Assembly: GCA_027309085.1 (NCBI GenBank)
Contig: DAIDDL010000033.1
Location: forward strand, 1-46,820
DNA: 46,820 bases
Direction of reading: 5' to 3'
DNA from: Sulfobacillus sp.
GTDB taxonomy: Bacteria > Bacillota > Sulfobacillia > Sulfobacillales > Sulfobacillaceae
Shown here: piece by piece, positions 33,548 to 43,953 of the stretch
How positions within the stretch are numbered: the first letter of the stretch is position 1
Layout of the letters: the number at the start of each line of letters is the position of its first letter
Notes under the pieces: generated by a model
Database searches by the model: none
Told to the model about the DNA's origin: nothing
The model's input: only the letters and a program-made list of their open reading frames with translations
Translations under genes and position numbers: made by a program

Positions 33548-35309
33548 TTAGCCTTTGTCCAACACGGGAAGCGCGAGGGCTACCCATCCGTGGAGACTGT
33601 TGATAAACCATGCGCGCCGCACCCCACGCAACTCATGGCGGGTTATTGTCTTTTCTTGGATCACACCATGGGAGAGCAAAGCCGCGCGAAGTGTGCCCGC
33701 CAGCAATCCGCTGTCACGTGCGGGAGTCCAAAAGTGACCGTCTTGCCAGATCACCAGATTGCCACGGGTGAACTCTGTCACTTCATCCTCTTCGTTCCAT
33801 AGTAAATGATCAAAAACATCCGACGGCAGCGGGTGATGGTGGTCATAAACCTCCCGGGCGGTAGTCTTGTGAAACATCAGAGGACTGCTTTGGTTAATGG
33901 GTGATGCGGCCCAGGCTACCACTTGGGGCTGCGCCGGCACACTCGAAATCAAGGTGGCATCCGTGCCGATTGCACCGATCGGTGATACGGTAATGCGCAC
34001 CTTCCAGCATCCGGTACGATGAGCCGCTGCCATGGTGTCAAGACAGGCCATGATGTCAGGCTCCGCCGCTGGAAACCCATAATAGGCGGCCGAATCCAGC
34101 AGTCTGAACATATGGTAAGATAATAGCCAATAGACCCCGTTTTCGAGGCGCAGGGTTTCCAGCAGGGCAAAGGTTGGACGCTGATTTGTTAGAAACTGGC
34201 TTTTTGTCATGGATTCCTGGTATTCTTCTTGCGGGCGCGAATCCCAGGTAATGCCTCCCCCCGTTCCGAATTCTGCGCGGCCCGTCCTCTTATCCAGGAC
34301 CACGGTGCGGATCGCCACATTGAACACCGCCGAACCTTTCGGGTCGGCATAGCCGAGGCTGCCGCAATACACGCCGCGCGGCGAGGATTCCAATCCGGCG
34401 ATAATCTTCATCGTGCTTAATTTCGGGGCACCGGTAATCGAGCCGCTCGGAAAGAGCGCGCGCATCACATCCGTCCAGTCCAGGCGGGGTGGGATGTCTC
34501 CTTCTACTGTGGAGGTCATCTGCCATACGGTGGGATAGCGTTCCACCTCACACAAGGTCGTGGTGCGCACACTGCCAGTCACGGCGATGCGGCCGATATC
34601 GTTGCGCAGCAAATCCGTAATCATAATATTTTCCGCGCGATTTTTCTCGGAATTTTGCAGCCATTGCTGCAGACGGTTATCTTCTTCCAGATAACGGCCC
34701 CGAGGGGCTGTTCCCTTCATGGGCCGGGTCAGCACGTGGTTTTGATTCAGTGCAAAAAACAGTTCGGGAGAGGCCGACAGGATAGCCAAAGAGTCGGTTT
34801 CTATGTACATGCTATAGGAGGCTTGCATCGCAAAGAGCCTGGTAATAGGCTAAGGGATCGCCTGAAAACGCTGTCCGCATCCGAAAAGTGTAATTAGTCT
34901 GGTACGTCAGACCCGCGCGGATCGCCTCACGGATCTGGTCGATCTTCCCAGTGTAGGTAGTGTTGTCTTCATCAGGCACCCATTCGCCCAGACGGTAGAT
35001 TCTCGGCGCCAAGGCCGTGTCTATAACCGAGGGGCCGCGGGAGAACACCCCGAAGAGCAGAAGAGGCACTGGCGCGGAAGAAGCAGACCGGTGGACCACC
35101 ATATTGGCATCCAGACCAGGAGCTGCATCATAGGCCAGATAGCCCGCAACCCACTTGCCACTCTTGGTGGCGGCTATGAGCTTATCGAGACACTCGCTAA
35201 TTTCGTGGAGACGATACGCAACAATAACGTCGTCAGGATGCTCAAAAAGCCAGGGATGCCCCTGCCCAGCGGGAAAGTCCGTTCGCACAAACATCGTCAT
35301 GGTAGGCAT
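33548..35309 (-). pseudogene. pabB: Aminodeoxychorismate synthase I fused to lyase, frameshifted
   Basis: A PabB-PabC fusion that makes p-aminobenzoate for folate from chorismate. The N-terminal frame (34812-35309) ends in AYYQALCDA. The next frame (33548-34828) continues with SYSMYIETDSLAILSASPELFF, then PMKGTAPRGR, ITDLLRNDIGRIA, FPSGSITGAPKLSTM and FGTGGGITWDS (chorismate-binding core). A PabC-like PLP fold follows (residues about 230-426 of this frame, with EVTEFTRGNLV). A single missing base near 34825 separates them. Together they give about 590 residues, the size of known fusions. No pabA is adjacent. The gene is broken unless the shift is a sequencing error. Confidence 0.88.
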
Positions 35310-35315
35310 GGATTA

Positions 35316-35321
35316 TTTATA
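35316..35321 (-). promoter_or_regulatory. -10 box implying a leaderless pabBC mRNA
   Basis: TATAAA on the minus strand ends 6 bases before the ATG at 35309. No ribosome binding site is found before that ATG. A transcript starting at the normal distance from this box would begin at the ATG itself. No good -35 is visible. Confidence 0.35.
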
Positions 35322-35521
35322 CCACACACAGCCAGCTCACACTATGGCGGGGTCTTGTGTGCGCCTGCGGGATTGTGGATAAGCTGGCCATGGCTCCGTC
35401 CTTTCATTCGTGACATCCAAAGGCGTTGGGGTCTCCCCTGACCTTGCATGGACGTGCTATGGCCATGGGAAAGCCGCAGATGACAGGCGGTGGTAGGAAA
35501 TGATGTTCGGATAATGGGCTC

Positions 35522-36448
35522 TTAGCTTACAGAGACCATCCGCTTTAGAGGAAGTATGGCGCGCAGACGGACAGCCTCCGGCACGCGCACTTCATAACGA
35601 TCCCACCGGAGGGCATCCCGGATCTTTTCCAGGGAAATCATGTTCATAAAGGGGCAGAGGGCCCCATCATGGGCAGCGACAAAGTTTTTATCGGGATTTT
35701 CCTTGCGCAGCCGATGCAACAGGCCAACTTCCGTGGCGACAATGAATGTGCTGGCCGCCGAACGTTTGGCGTGTGCCAGCATGCCGTCCGTGGATAGAAC
35801 CCGCCCTTGGACTGTGGTGGGAGGGATGGCCAACGCCCGTGTGGTGCACCCGCATTCTGGGTGAATTAACAGTTCGGATCCGGGGTTTTGGCGCACCTTC
35901 TCCACCATTCCTTCGTTTTCAATAGCGGCATGAACATGACATTCTCCATGCCAGAGGTGAAGATTTTTACGGCCGGTGATACGGCGCACATGAGCTCCCA
36001 GAAAGAAGTCCGGAAGAAACAGGACATCTTGCTCTGGAGGAATGGCATTGACTACCTGCACGGCATTGGATGAGGTACAGCAGTAATCAGACAATGCTTT
36101 GATGGCAGCCGACGTATTGACATATGAGACGACGACCGCTTCAGGATACTCTGCGTGCCACTGGAGCAACTCTTCCGGGGTAATCGTATCTGCCAGGGAA
36201 CAGCCCGCCTCGCGATCTGGAATCAGCACCCGTTTATCGGGGCATAAAATGGAGGCCGTTTCCGCCATGAAATATACTCCCGCCATCACCAACACTTGGG
36301 CGGCACTCTGCTGTGCCCAGCGGGCCAGGGCAAGCGAGTCTCCTAGAAAATCCGCGATGTCCTGAATAGGACCAGGCTCGTAGTTATGAGCCAGAATAAC
36401 GGCGTGGCGTTGTGCCTTTAACATTTCGATTTCATCCAAAAGTGTCAT
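35522..36448 (-). CDS. nadA: Quinolinate synthase
   Basis: NadA condenses iminoaspartate with dihydroxyacetone phosphate to quinolinate using a 4Fe-4S cluster. The 308-residue protein has AHNYEPGPIQDIADFLGDSLAL near the start. Three candidate cluster ligands are placed as in the family: a cysteine in SDYCCTSSNA, one in HPECGC, and one in GALCPFMNM. AGGGGGA lies before the ATG at 36448. It is the third gene of nadCBA, 20 bases after nadB. Confidence 0.96.
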   Translation of the reverse strand: MTLLDEIEMLKAQRHAVILAHNYEPGPIQDIADFLGDSLALARWAQQSAAQVLVMAGVYFMAETASILCPDKRVLIPDREAGCSLADTITPEELLQWHAEYPEAVVVSYVNTSAAIKALSDYCCTSSNAVQVVNAIPPEQDVLFLPDFFLGAHVRRITGRKNLHLWHGECHVHAAIENEGMVEKVRQNPGSELLIHPECGCTTRALAIPPTTVQGRVLSTDGMLAHAKRSAASTFIVATEVGLLHRLRKENPDKNFVAAHDGALCPFMNMISLEKIRDALRWDRYEVRVPEAVRLRAILPLKRMVSVS

Positions 36449-36468
36449 TCCCGATCCCCCTATGTATT

Positions 36469-37983
36469 CTATTCCTTACCAGACAGTGCCTGGAAGCGCA
36501 TGCTTCGCCCTTTCTGATGAATGAGGTGGCCTCGCCACCGTGCGTCGCTGTGCGGAGCATCGGACCGGAAGTGCGCGCCACGGCTCTCTTGGCGCTCTAG
36601 TGCTGACTGGGCGACCAGGGATGCGAACGAGAAAATCCAGTGGTTTTCCTGCGCGGCAAGGGTAGAGAGGCGAGCACGTGCCCGATCCATGGTCTGCCCA
36701 GCACGCATCACACCAAAATTATCGTCCATCATCCGGCCCAGTTGTTCTAAAGCGGTCTCATCAGATATAGTCCACGGCTTGGGAGCGATGAGAGCGCCAT
36801 CATTCAGCTCCTGAGCGGCCGCACGGTGTCCGGCCAGATATTGTGCCACACGGCGCGCAAATACCAACCCTTCCAGTAGGGAGTTGGAAGCCAGACGGTT
36901 GGCCCCATGCACCCCGGTGTGGGCGACCTCCCCTACCGCGTACAAGTCAGCCACGGTGGTCCGCCCGGAAGTATCGGTCCGAATGCCCCCCATGCAAAAA
37001 TGCGCGGCGGGATAAACCGGCAGCGGGTCAGCAGCCAAATTCCACCCGCGCTGTGCGGCCAGTTGGGCGATGTCCCCGAAACGCCGATAAAGCTCGGCCG
37101 CATCCAAATGATCCAGACGAAGAAACGCTTGCGGCTGCTGATAGATGGCGCGGGCCACCTCATCACGCGGCGCTAGTTCCTGTTGCGGATAATCCTGCAT
37201 AAATCGGTGACCCTGTCCATCCACCAAATACGCACCGAATCCCCGCAGGGCCTCGGTCAGCAGCAAGGCCTGACCGCGCGGCACGCCTTCGTCCAGGACT
37301 GTGGGATGAAATTGGACAAACTCCAAGTCTGCCAATGCTGCACCGGCGTCATATGCCAGCCAGTGTCCTTGGCCCAGTGACGAAGTCGGATTCGTTGTCT
37401 GCTGCCATAACGCTGCATACCCTCCCGTTGCCAGCACGGTCGCCCCTGCCCACAGGGGAAATGGGGATCCGGAGGACGGCAGAACCCAGATACCCCGGCA
37501 CGATCCAGAGGTTCCGGTGATTAATTGCACTGCTCGTCCTGTTACCCAGTGAATGCGGGAACTGCGCATAACCTTGCTATAGAGAAATTCTGCGATAGCC
37601 CGTCCAGTTAGACCGCCGACCGCGTGCACAATACGGGCGCGCGAGTGCCCGGCCTCCTGTTCCATGGCAGGCGCTGTCTCACCCTGCATTTCAAAAATTT
37701 CGCCCCGGATGAGGGGCTTTACGGCCTCCTCCCCGGATTCGACGAGAATCGCGACAGCATTTTCGTGTGCCAAGTCCCGTGCGACCCGTACCGTGTCGTC
37801 ATAGTGATAACGGTAGTGATCGTCTGGTCCGAGTGCCACTGCTACGCCGCCCTGGGCCCGATACGTACTGCTCTGTTTCCAACCCTGGTCAGGGGCGCAG
37901 AGGGTGACGTCTTCAAATTGGGCAATCTCCAAAGCTGTCGCGAGTCCTGCGATACCGGCTCCCACGACCACTACCGGGGTCAT
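36469..37983 (-). CDS. nadB: L-aspartate oxidase
   Basis: NadB is an FAD enzyme that oxidises aspartate to iminoaspartate for NadA, and iminoaspartate is unstable, so the two work as a pair. The 504-residue protein has the FAD motif VVVVGAGIAGLATALEIA, the substrate region HSRARIVHAVGG, EFVQFHPTVL, RDEVARAIY, and the C-terminal FAD motif GVHGANRLASNSLLEGLVF. The ATG at 37983 overlaps the nadC TGA (TGATG). The reading frame is intact and full length. Confidence 0.96.
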   Translation of the reverse strand: MTPVVVVGAGIAGLATALEIAQFEDVTLCAPDQGWKQSSTYRAQGGVAVALGPDDHYRYHYDDTVRVARDLAHENAVAILVESGEEAVKPLIRGEIFEMQGETAPAMEQEAGHSRARIVHAVGGLTGRAIAEFLYSKVMRSSRIHWVTGRAVQLITGTSGSCRGIWVLPSSGSPFPLWAGATVLATGGYAALWQQTTNPTSSLGQGHWLAYDAGAALADLEFVQFHPTVLDEGVPRGQALLLTEALRGFGAYLVDGQGHRFMQDYPQQELAPRDEVARAIYQQPQAFLRLDHLDAAELYRRFGDIAQLAAQRGWNLAADPLPVYPAAHFCMGGIRTDTSGRTTVADLYAVGEVAHTGVHGANRLASNSLLEGLVFARRVAQYLAGHRAAAQELNDGALIAPKPWTISDETALEQLGRMMDDNFGVMRAGQTMDRARARLSTLAAQENHWIFSFASLVAQSALERQESRGAHFRSDAPHSDARWRGHLIHQKGRSMRFQALSGKE

Positions 37984-38822
37984 CACAGCGTCGCTTCCCA
38001 GTCGGCCCCGATGTCAACGTGGGGCGCGGAATGAGTGAGATAGCCTAGAGATATGGCATCCACACCCGTTTCCGCCACCGTGCGGACCTGATCCGGGCGA
38101 ATACCTCCCGAAGCCTCCACAAATACCTGATGGTCAATAATCGCAACAGCCTGACGCAACTCTTCCATCGACATATTGTCCAAGAGAATGCCATCAACGC
38201 CCGCCGTGAGGAGTTCAGGAATCTGATCGAGCCGGTCCACTTCCACTTCCACAAACATTACGTGGGACACCCTGTGGCGTATGCAAGAGACAGCGGCAGA
38301 AATTCCGCCCATTGCGGCGATGTGGTTGTCCTTGATTAAAATGGCGTCATACAGGCCAAACCGGTGGTTGGTCCCTCCTCCGGTACGGACAGCATATTTT
38401 TCCCATAGACGCTGTCCCGGACGCGTTTTCCGGGTGTCCAATATGGCCACCGGAAGGTCCGCGACCTGCGCGACGGCTTGTTGGGTCACGGTGGCGATTC
38501 CGCTTAGCCAGGTCATCACGTTCAGCGCGGTGCGTTCTCCGGTCAGCAGTGCCCGAACAGGCCCTTCCAGAGCGGCAACAGCCTCGTCCGCACCACAAAA
38601 CTGTCCATCCTCTGTCAGCACGGTGACCCCCACCTCATCGCTTAACTGCCGGTATACCGCCTCCAAAATTGGCGTGCCGCACACTATCAGCGGTTCTCGG
38701 GCCTTCAGTACCAAGCTGCCTCTCAGGCTTTCACCGATGGTCAGTTCCGATGTAATGTCTCCAGATCCCACATCTTCTTCCAATCCCCACTGGGCCAACT
38801 GATCCCATGACCACTTTTGCAT
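37983..38822 (-). CDS. nadC: Nicotinate-nucleotide pyrophosphorylase (carboxylating)
   Basis: NadC (quinolinate phosphoribosyltransferase) converts quinolinate and PRPP to nicotinate mononucleotide and CO2. The 279-residue protein has DTRKTRPGQRLWEKYAVRTGGG (about residues 130-151), then NHRFGLYDAILIKDNHI, and EVEVD, GILLDNMS and EASGGI in order, all active-site signatures. The ATG at 38822 is supported by AAGGAG 6 bases upstream. It heads the nadCBA operon. Confidence 0.96.
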   Translation of the reverse strand: MQKWSWDQLAQWGLEEDVGSGDITSELTIGESLRGSLVLKAREPLIVCGTPILEAVYRQLSDEVGVTVLTEDGQFCGADEAVAALEGPVRALLTGERTALNVMTWLSGIATVTQQAVAQVADLPVAILDTRKTRPGQRLWEKYAVRTGGGTNHRFGLYDAILIKDNHIAAMGGISAAVSCIRHRVSHVMFVEVEVDRLDQIPELLTAGVDGILLDNMSMEELRQAVAIIDHQVFVEASGGIRPDQVRTVAETGVDAISLGYLTHSAPHVDIGADWEATL

Positions 38823-38855
38823 GGCGCACTCCTTGTCACTTGACATGATAGGTGT

Positions 38856-38884
38856 AGTATACTTGGAGAGATAGCATATGACAA
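38856..38884 (-). promoter_or_regulatory. nadCBA promoter
   Basis: TTGTCA (38879-38884) and TATACT (38856-38861) on the minus strand are separated by 17 bases, each one base from the sigma-A consensus. Start of transcription falls about 25 bases before the nadC start codon. Confidence 0.75.
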
Positions 38885-39504
38885 GACATCTGTATTTCCG
38901 TGAACTTTCCGTTGCAAATCGCTGTGCAACAGGGGACGGGGCAGCCCGTGCAGCTTTCTACAGCCAAAGAAATTCCTGTTCCTGAACAGTGGATCAGTTG
39001 AATCCGTTGCTTCAGCAATATGTACGGGTAATCTGGATGATTGTTTAACGACGACGGGCTCCATTTGACTCAGCGGTGGCCGTGTCCGCCCCCGTCCCGT
39101 TGACGGCAGCAGGCCAGGGTTTTTGGAACACTTCCTAATCCAGGCGGATGGCACAGTGCCCATTTCCCCGGCTTCCGGCAGGGCGCAAGAAAAGGCTCTG
39201 AGTCATGTTTCTGTGCCCATTTTGCTCCACCAGGCGCCATCGCATGCCAGTGCCCGGGGCGGAAATCAGCAGGCGACGAGTTTTTCCAACCAAGTCGCGT
39301 CTCTTCCGAGCCAGCCACACACTGGATTCTTGGGGACTTGGCTGTCCCTTCTTTGTCTTATCCAGACCGTTGTCATCGTGTCTTGGACAGTGCAGCACGC
39401 TCTGCTGACCTATCCTCATCGGATGTCTCGTCAAGATGTCTTGATCCCGTCTGGTGAATTTCGCCACCCTCTTAAAATTTCAGTCGTGAACAGGCGAATG
39501 CCTC
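38885..39504. other. Gene-free interval between nadC and the thiC leader
   Basis: ORFs on both strands (for example 39123-39593 on + and 39135-39467 on -) have no ribosome binding sites or family features, and the + one runs into the riboswitch. CTGTTC-CT-GAACAG (38976-38989) is a short inverted repeat of unknown meaning. Confidence 0.5.
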
Positions 39505-39533
39505 TTGCTAAAAATGCGCAGGCAGGGCATAGT
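39505..39533 (+). promoter_or_regulatory. Candidate thi operon promoter
   Basis: TTGCTA (39505-39510) and CATAGT (39528-39533) are 17 bases apart, placing the transcription start at the first base of the TPP aptamer. Confidence 0.45.
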
Positions 39534-39539
39534 GGTCTT

Positions 39540-39624
39540 AACGGGAGCTCGGGGAACTGGGCTGAGAGGGTGGATTACCGCCACCGACCGTAAAACCTGA
39601 TCTGGATAATGCCAGCGGAGGGAA
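39540..39624 (+). promoter_or_regulatory. TPP riboswitch (THI element) of the thi operon
   Basis: The conserved aptamer pieces are in order: ACGGGAGCTCGGGG, GGGCTGAGAGGG, then ACCTGATCTGGATAATGCC followed by AGCGGAGGGA. The last two are almost exactly the classical thi-box sequences. The expression platform is in 39625-39721, ending at the GAGGAGG ribosome binding site of thiC. TPP should repress the whole thiC-thiO operon. Confidence 0.95.
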
Positions 39625-39709
39625 AATATGATTATAATAGTCCCCATCATTTCTCCTTTTTGCCACCTGTTCCATCAGGAATTCGGTCCTCCCGTCTATT
39701 GCGATCTGA

Positions 39710-41470
<1,761 letters not shown>

Positions 41471-41475
41471 CTGGA

Positions 41476-42096
41476 GTGTTGTGGGGCTTAATCGACACTG
41501 CCCGGTTTGATCCGCGCCATTGGCGGGATTTGCCTGCTGTGGGAGTATCTCTTGACGGGTTATGGCTGCGTGGACCCGCTCTATCTCCTGCTGAATGGCT
41601 CGAGTGGGGTCAAGCGATTGCCCGTCTCATTCCGCAGGTGCCGCTTTGGATCGGAGGAAATGTTCTGGCAGCGCGGGCACTGGAGGCTGATGGGCTGCAA
41701 TTGCCCAGCCATCATCTGGCAGCACGGAGAGTACGAAATCAATGGGACCGTCCTATCGCAGCCTCCGTTCATTCTTTGGAGGAGTTTGAACGGCACTGCG
41801 AAGCGGATTGGTTCATTTGGGGCCATGCTTTTGCCACACGGTCTAAACCGGGAATGTGTCCCCGCTCCCGCGCTAGTTTGGAGGCCATTTTAGAACGGAC
41901 GGCCCACCCTGTGATGATTATTGGAGGCGTAGACGCGTCCACTGTGTCGGAGGTCGCTCACTGGGGGGGATCAGGAGTGGTGGTCGGTGACGGAATTTGG
42001 CAACAGTCTAATCCCGCCTCGGCGGCAGCCGTCATCAAGCACCTTTGGAACCAGGAAACACGGGGAGGGACACCAACAGATGACCTTGACAGTTAA
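41476..42096 (+). CDS. tenI: TenI-type thiazole tautomerase (ThiE family)
   Basis: A 206-residue TIM-barrel protein of the ThiE/TenI family. The segment ASVHSLEEFE, then WGHAFATRSKPGMCPR, matches TenI, in which the histidine of GH(V/A)F serves in aromatising the thiazole made by ThiG. GGVDAS and GVVVGDGI form the phosphate-binding site. The aspartate pair used by true ThiE for HMP-PP is not obvious. With its place before thiS-thiG, tautomerase is the better call, and thiamine phosphate synthase the alternative. A GTG start at 41476 has AGGGAAG upstream. It overlaps thiS. Confidence 0.75.
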   Translation: MLWGLIDTARFDPRHWRDLPAVGVSLDGLWLRGPALSPAEWLEWGQAIARLIPQVPLWIGGNVLAARALEADGLQLPSHHLAARRVRNQWDRPIAASVHSLEEFERHCEADWFIWGHAFATRSKPGMCPRSRASLEAILERTAHPVMIIGGVDASTVSEVAHWGGSGVVVGDGIWQQSNPASAAAVIKHLWNQETRGGTPTDDLDS

Positions 42097-42280
42097 CGGC
42101 GAACCGAAGGTCATTGCCGCCGTGACAACGGTTGGCAATCTATTGGACCACTTCGGGGTATCGCATCAAACGGTTGCGGTGATGGTCGACGGCGTAATCA
42201 TCGCTCGCGAACACGTCGGGAACACGTTATTGCGCGAAGGGGCTTCAATAGAAATCATTCGTTTTGTGGGAGGGGGATAA
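42080..42280 (+). CDS. thiS: Sulfur-carrier protein ThiS
   Basis: A 66-residue ubiquitin-like protein starting MTLTVNGEPKVI and ending FVGGG. The C-terminal Gly-Gly is adenylated by ThiF and then converted to a thiocarboxylate, the sulfur donor for the thiazole ring. The start at 42080 lies inside the end of tenI in another frame, with GGGAGG upstream. The very C-terminus has three glycines. Confidence 0.93.
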   Translation: MTLTVNGEPKVIAAVTTVGNLLDHFGVSHQTVAVMVDGVIIAREHVGNTLLREGASIEIIRFVGGG

Positions 42281-42282
42281 TT

Positions 42283-43083
42283 ATGCCGATATTGGAGGAC
42301 AGTCCGATTCAGGTCGGACCTTATACGTTTCATTCTCGTCTCTTTGTGGGAACCGGAAAATATGCCAGCAACACTCTAATGCAAGATGCCCTCGCTGCGT
42401 CCGGTACTGAACTAGTCACTGTGGCGCTACGCCGGGTCAACTTGTCCCGTTCTGACGAACCTTCACTATTAAATTTCGTGCCGCCCTCCGTCAAAATTTT
42501 ACCCAATACCGCGGGCTGCTACACCGTGGAGGATGCGCTCCTAGCAGCGGACTTGGCCCGCACAGCCGGAATCGGCGACTTAATTAAACTCGAAGTGATA
42601 GCGGACAGCATGCTTTTGTGGCCCGACCCGATCCTAACCCTTCAAGCCACGGAACGATTGGTGGCAAAAGGATTTACGGTCATGGTCTATACCACACCGG
42701 ACCCCATATTGGCCAAGCATCTGGAGGACGCGGGCGCCGCTGCCGTGATGCCTTTGGGCTCTCCTATCGGATCTGGACAAGGGATAATCGATATCGAAGC
42801 GATTTACCGCATCAAAGAACGCGTCACGCGTGTACCCGTGGTCGTGGATGCAGGAATTGGGGGAGCGGCCGACGCGGCCGTGGCTATGGAAGCCGGGGCG
42901 GATGCGGTACTGGTGAATACCGCGATCGCTTTGGCGAAAAATCCCGCGGCCATGGCCGAGGCCATGAAATGGGCCGTGATAGCGGGACGTCAGGGATATT
43001 TGGCAGGACGCATGCCCAAGCGTCGGGTGGCCGAGGCATCTTCTCCAGAATCGGGACGCGTCGAGGCGTATGGTGGATTGTAG
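42283..43083 (+). CDS. thiG: Thiazole synthase ThiG
   Basis: ThiG joins DXP, dehydroglycine (from ThiO) and sulfur (from ThiS) into the thiazole phosphate. The 266-residue TIM barrel has SRLFVGTGKYAS, the Schiff-base lysine in LIKLEVI, MPLGSPIGSG and VDAGIG, all conserved. It starts 3 bases after thiS and its end overlaps thiF by 14 bases. Confidence 0.96.
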   Translation: MPILEDSPIQVGPYTFHSRLFVGTGKYASNTLMQDALAASGTELVTVALRRVNLSRSDEPSLLNFVPPSVKILPNTAGCYTVEDALLAADLARTAGIGDLIKLEVIADSMLLWPDPILTLQATERLVAKGFTVMVYTTPDPILAKHLEDAGAAAVMPLGSPIGSGQGIIDIEAIYRIKERVTRVPVVVDAGIGGAADAAVAMEAGADAVLVNTAIALAKNPAAMAEAMKWAVIAGRQGYLAGRMPKRRVAEASSPESGRVEAYGGL

Positions 43084-43831
43084 TCCGGTGATTTCGGACA
43101 AAGAACGGGTACGGCGCCTGGTGTCGCTGCCGGGAGTCAAACCAGAGCGGGTGGCGCGACTGCGAGACACGACCGTCGCCATCGTCGGAGTCGGCGGCAT
43201 TGGCCAGGCTGCCGCACAGCATCTGGTGGCGCAAGGGGTGGGGCGTATCATACTCATCGACCCTGACCGGGTGGAAGCGCATAATCTCTCGCGGCAAATC
43301 TTGCTGACGCCGCCCATGGTGGGCCAATTCAAAGTGGATGCCGCGGCCGAGCGTCTATGGGAGCTCTCCCCCACGGTGCAGATTGAACAGCGCCGGGACC
43401 AGCTTGATGAGGCAAATGTCGACGCACTGTTGCAAGAGGCCGCCATTGTGTTGGATGGGGTGGATTTGGGACAGCCGCGCGAGGTATTGAACCGCTACGC
43501 CATGCGCTCGGGTAAACCGGTATTTTTTGCTGGAGCTACCGGGTATGAAGCACAAGTCTTTGGTGTCCACGGCGGGCAACCCTGTTTGACGTGCTTGTTT
43601 GGATCCGTGGCGGATGTAGAGGATGATTGTGCTGCGACGGGTGTGCTAGGACCCGTTGTAGGTATGGCGGGGCTGGTGCAGGCGCAAGAAGTGTTGAAAT
43701 GGGTGCTGCAGGTGGGCCAGTCCTTGGTCGGGCGTTTATGGCAATGGGATGGATTTTCCGGGTCTACGCGCATCATTGCGATTCCATCCCGCACGGACTG
43801 CCCAGTATGCAGCCCGGCTCATCCCCAATGA
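43070..43831 (+). CDS. thiF: ThiS adenylyltransferase ThiF
   Basis: An E1-like enzyme that adenylates the C-terminus of ThiS. The 253 residues include the nucleotide-binding GVGGIGQ, the IDPDRVEAHNLSRQ segment, and two CxxC pairs (CLTC and CPVC) that bind structural zinc. The start lies within thiG. The family also includes MoeB, but the neighbours make ThiF the natural partner. A 122-base gap follows before thiO. Confidence 0.92.
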   Translation: MVDCSPVISDKERVRRLVSLPGVKPERVARLRDTTVAIVGVGGIGQAAAQHLVAQGVGRIILIDPDRVEAHNLSRQILLTPPMVGQFKVDAAAERLWELSPTVQIEQRRDQLDEANVDALLQEAAIVLDGVDLGQPREVLNRYAMRSGKPVFFAGATGYEAQVFGVHGGQPCLTCLFGSVADVEDDCAATGVLGPVVGMAGLVQAQEVLKWVLQVGQSLVGRLWQWDGFSGSTRIIAIPSRTDCPVCSPAHPQ

Positions 43832-43953
43832 GGAGAAGAACAGGGACCGAGTGACTGACCCTTTTCAGCCTGGGATGGAGAGTTGGCTTGCGAGAGAGAA
43901 AGCCCTCTCCCAAGACCTCACGGAAGACCGGCCTTTTGATTAAAGGGGGTATG

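Noticed and set aside
39123-39593. 156-codon plus-strand ORF before thiC
   Set aside because: It runs into the TPP aptamer, has no ribosome binding site and shows no family pattern.
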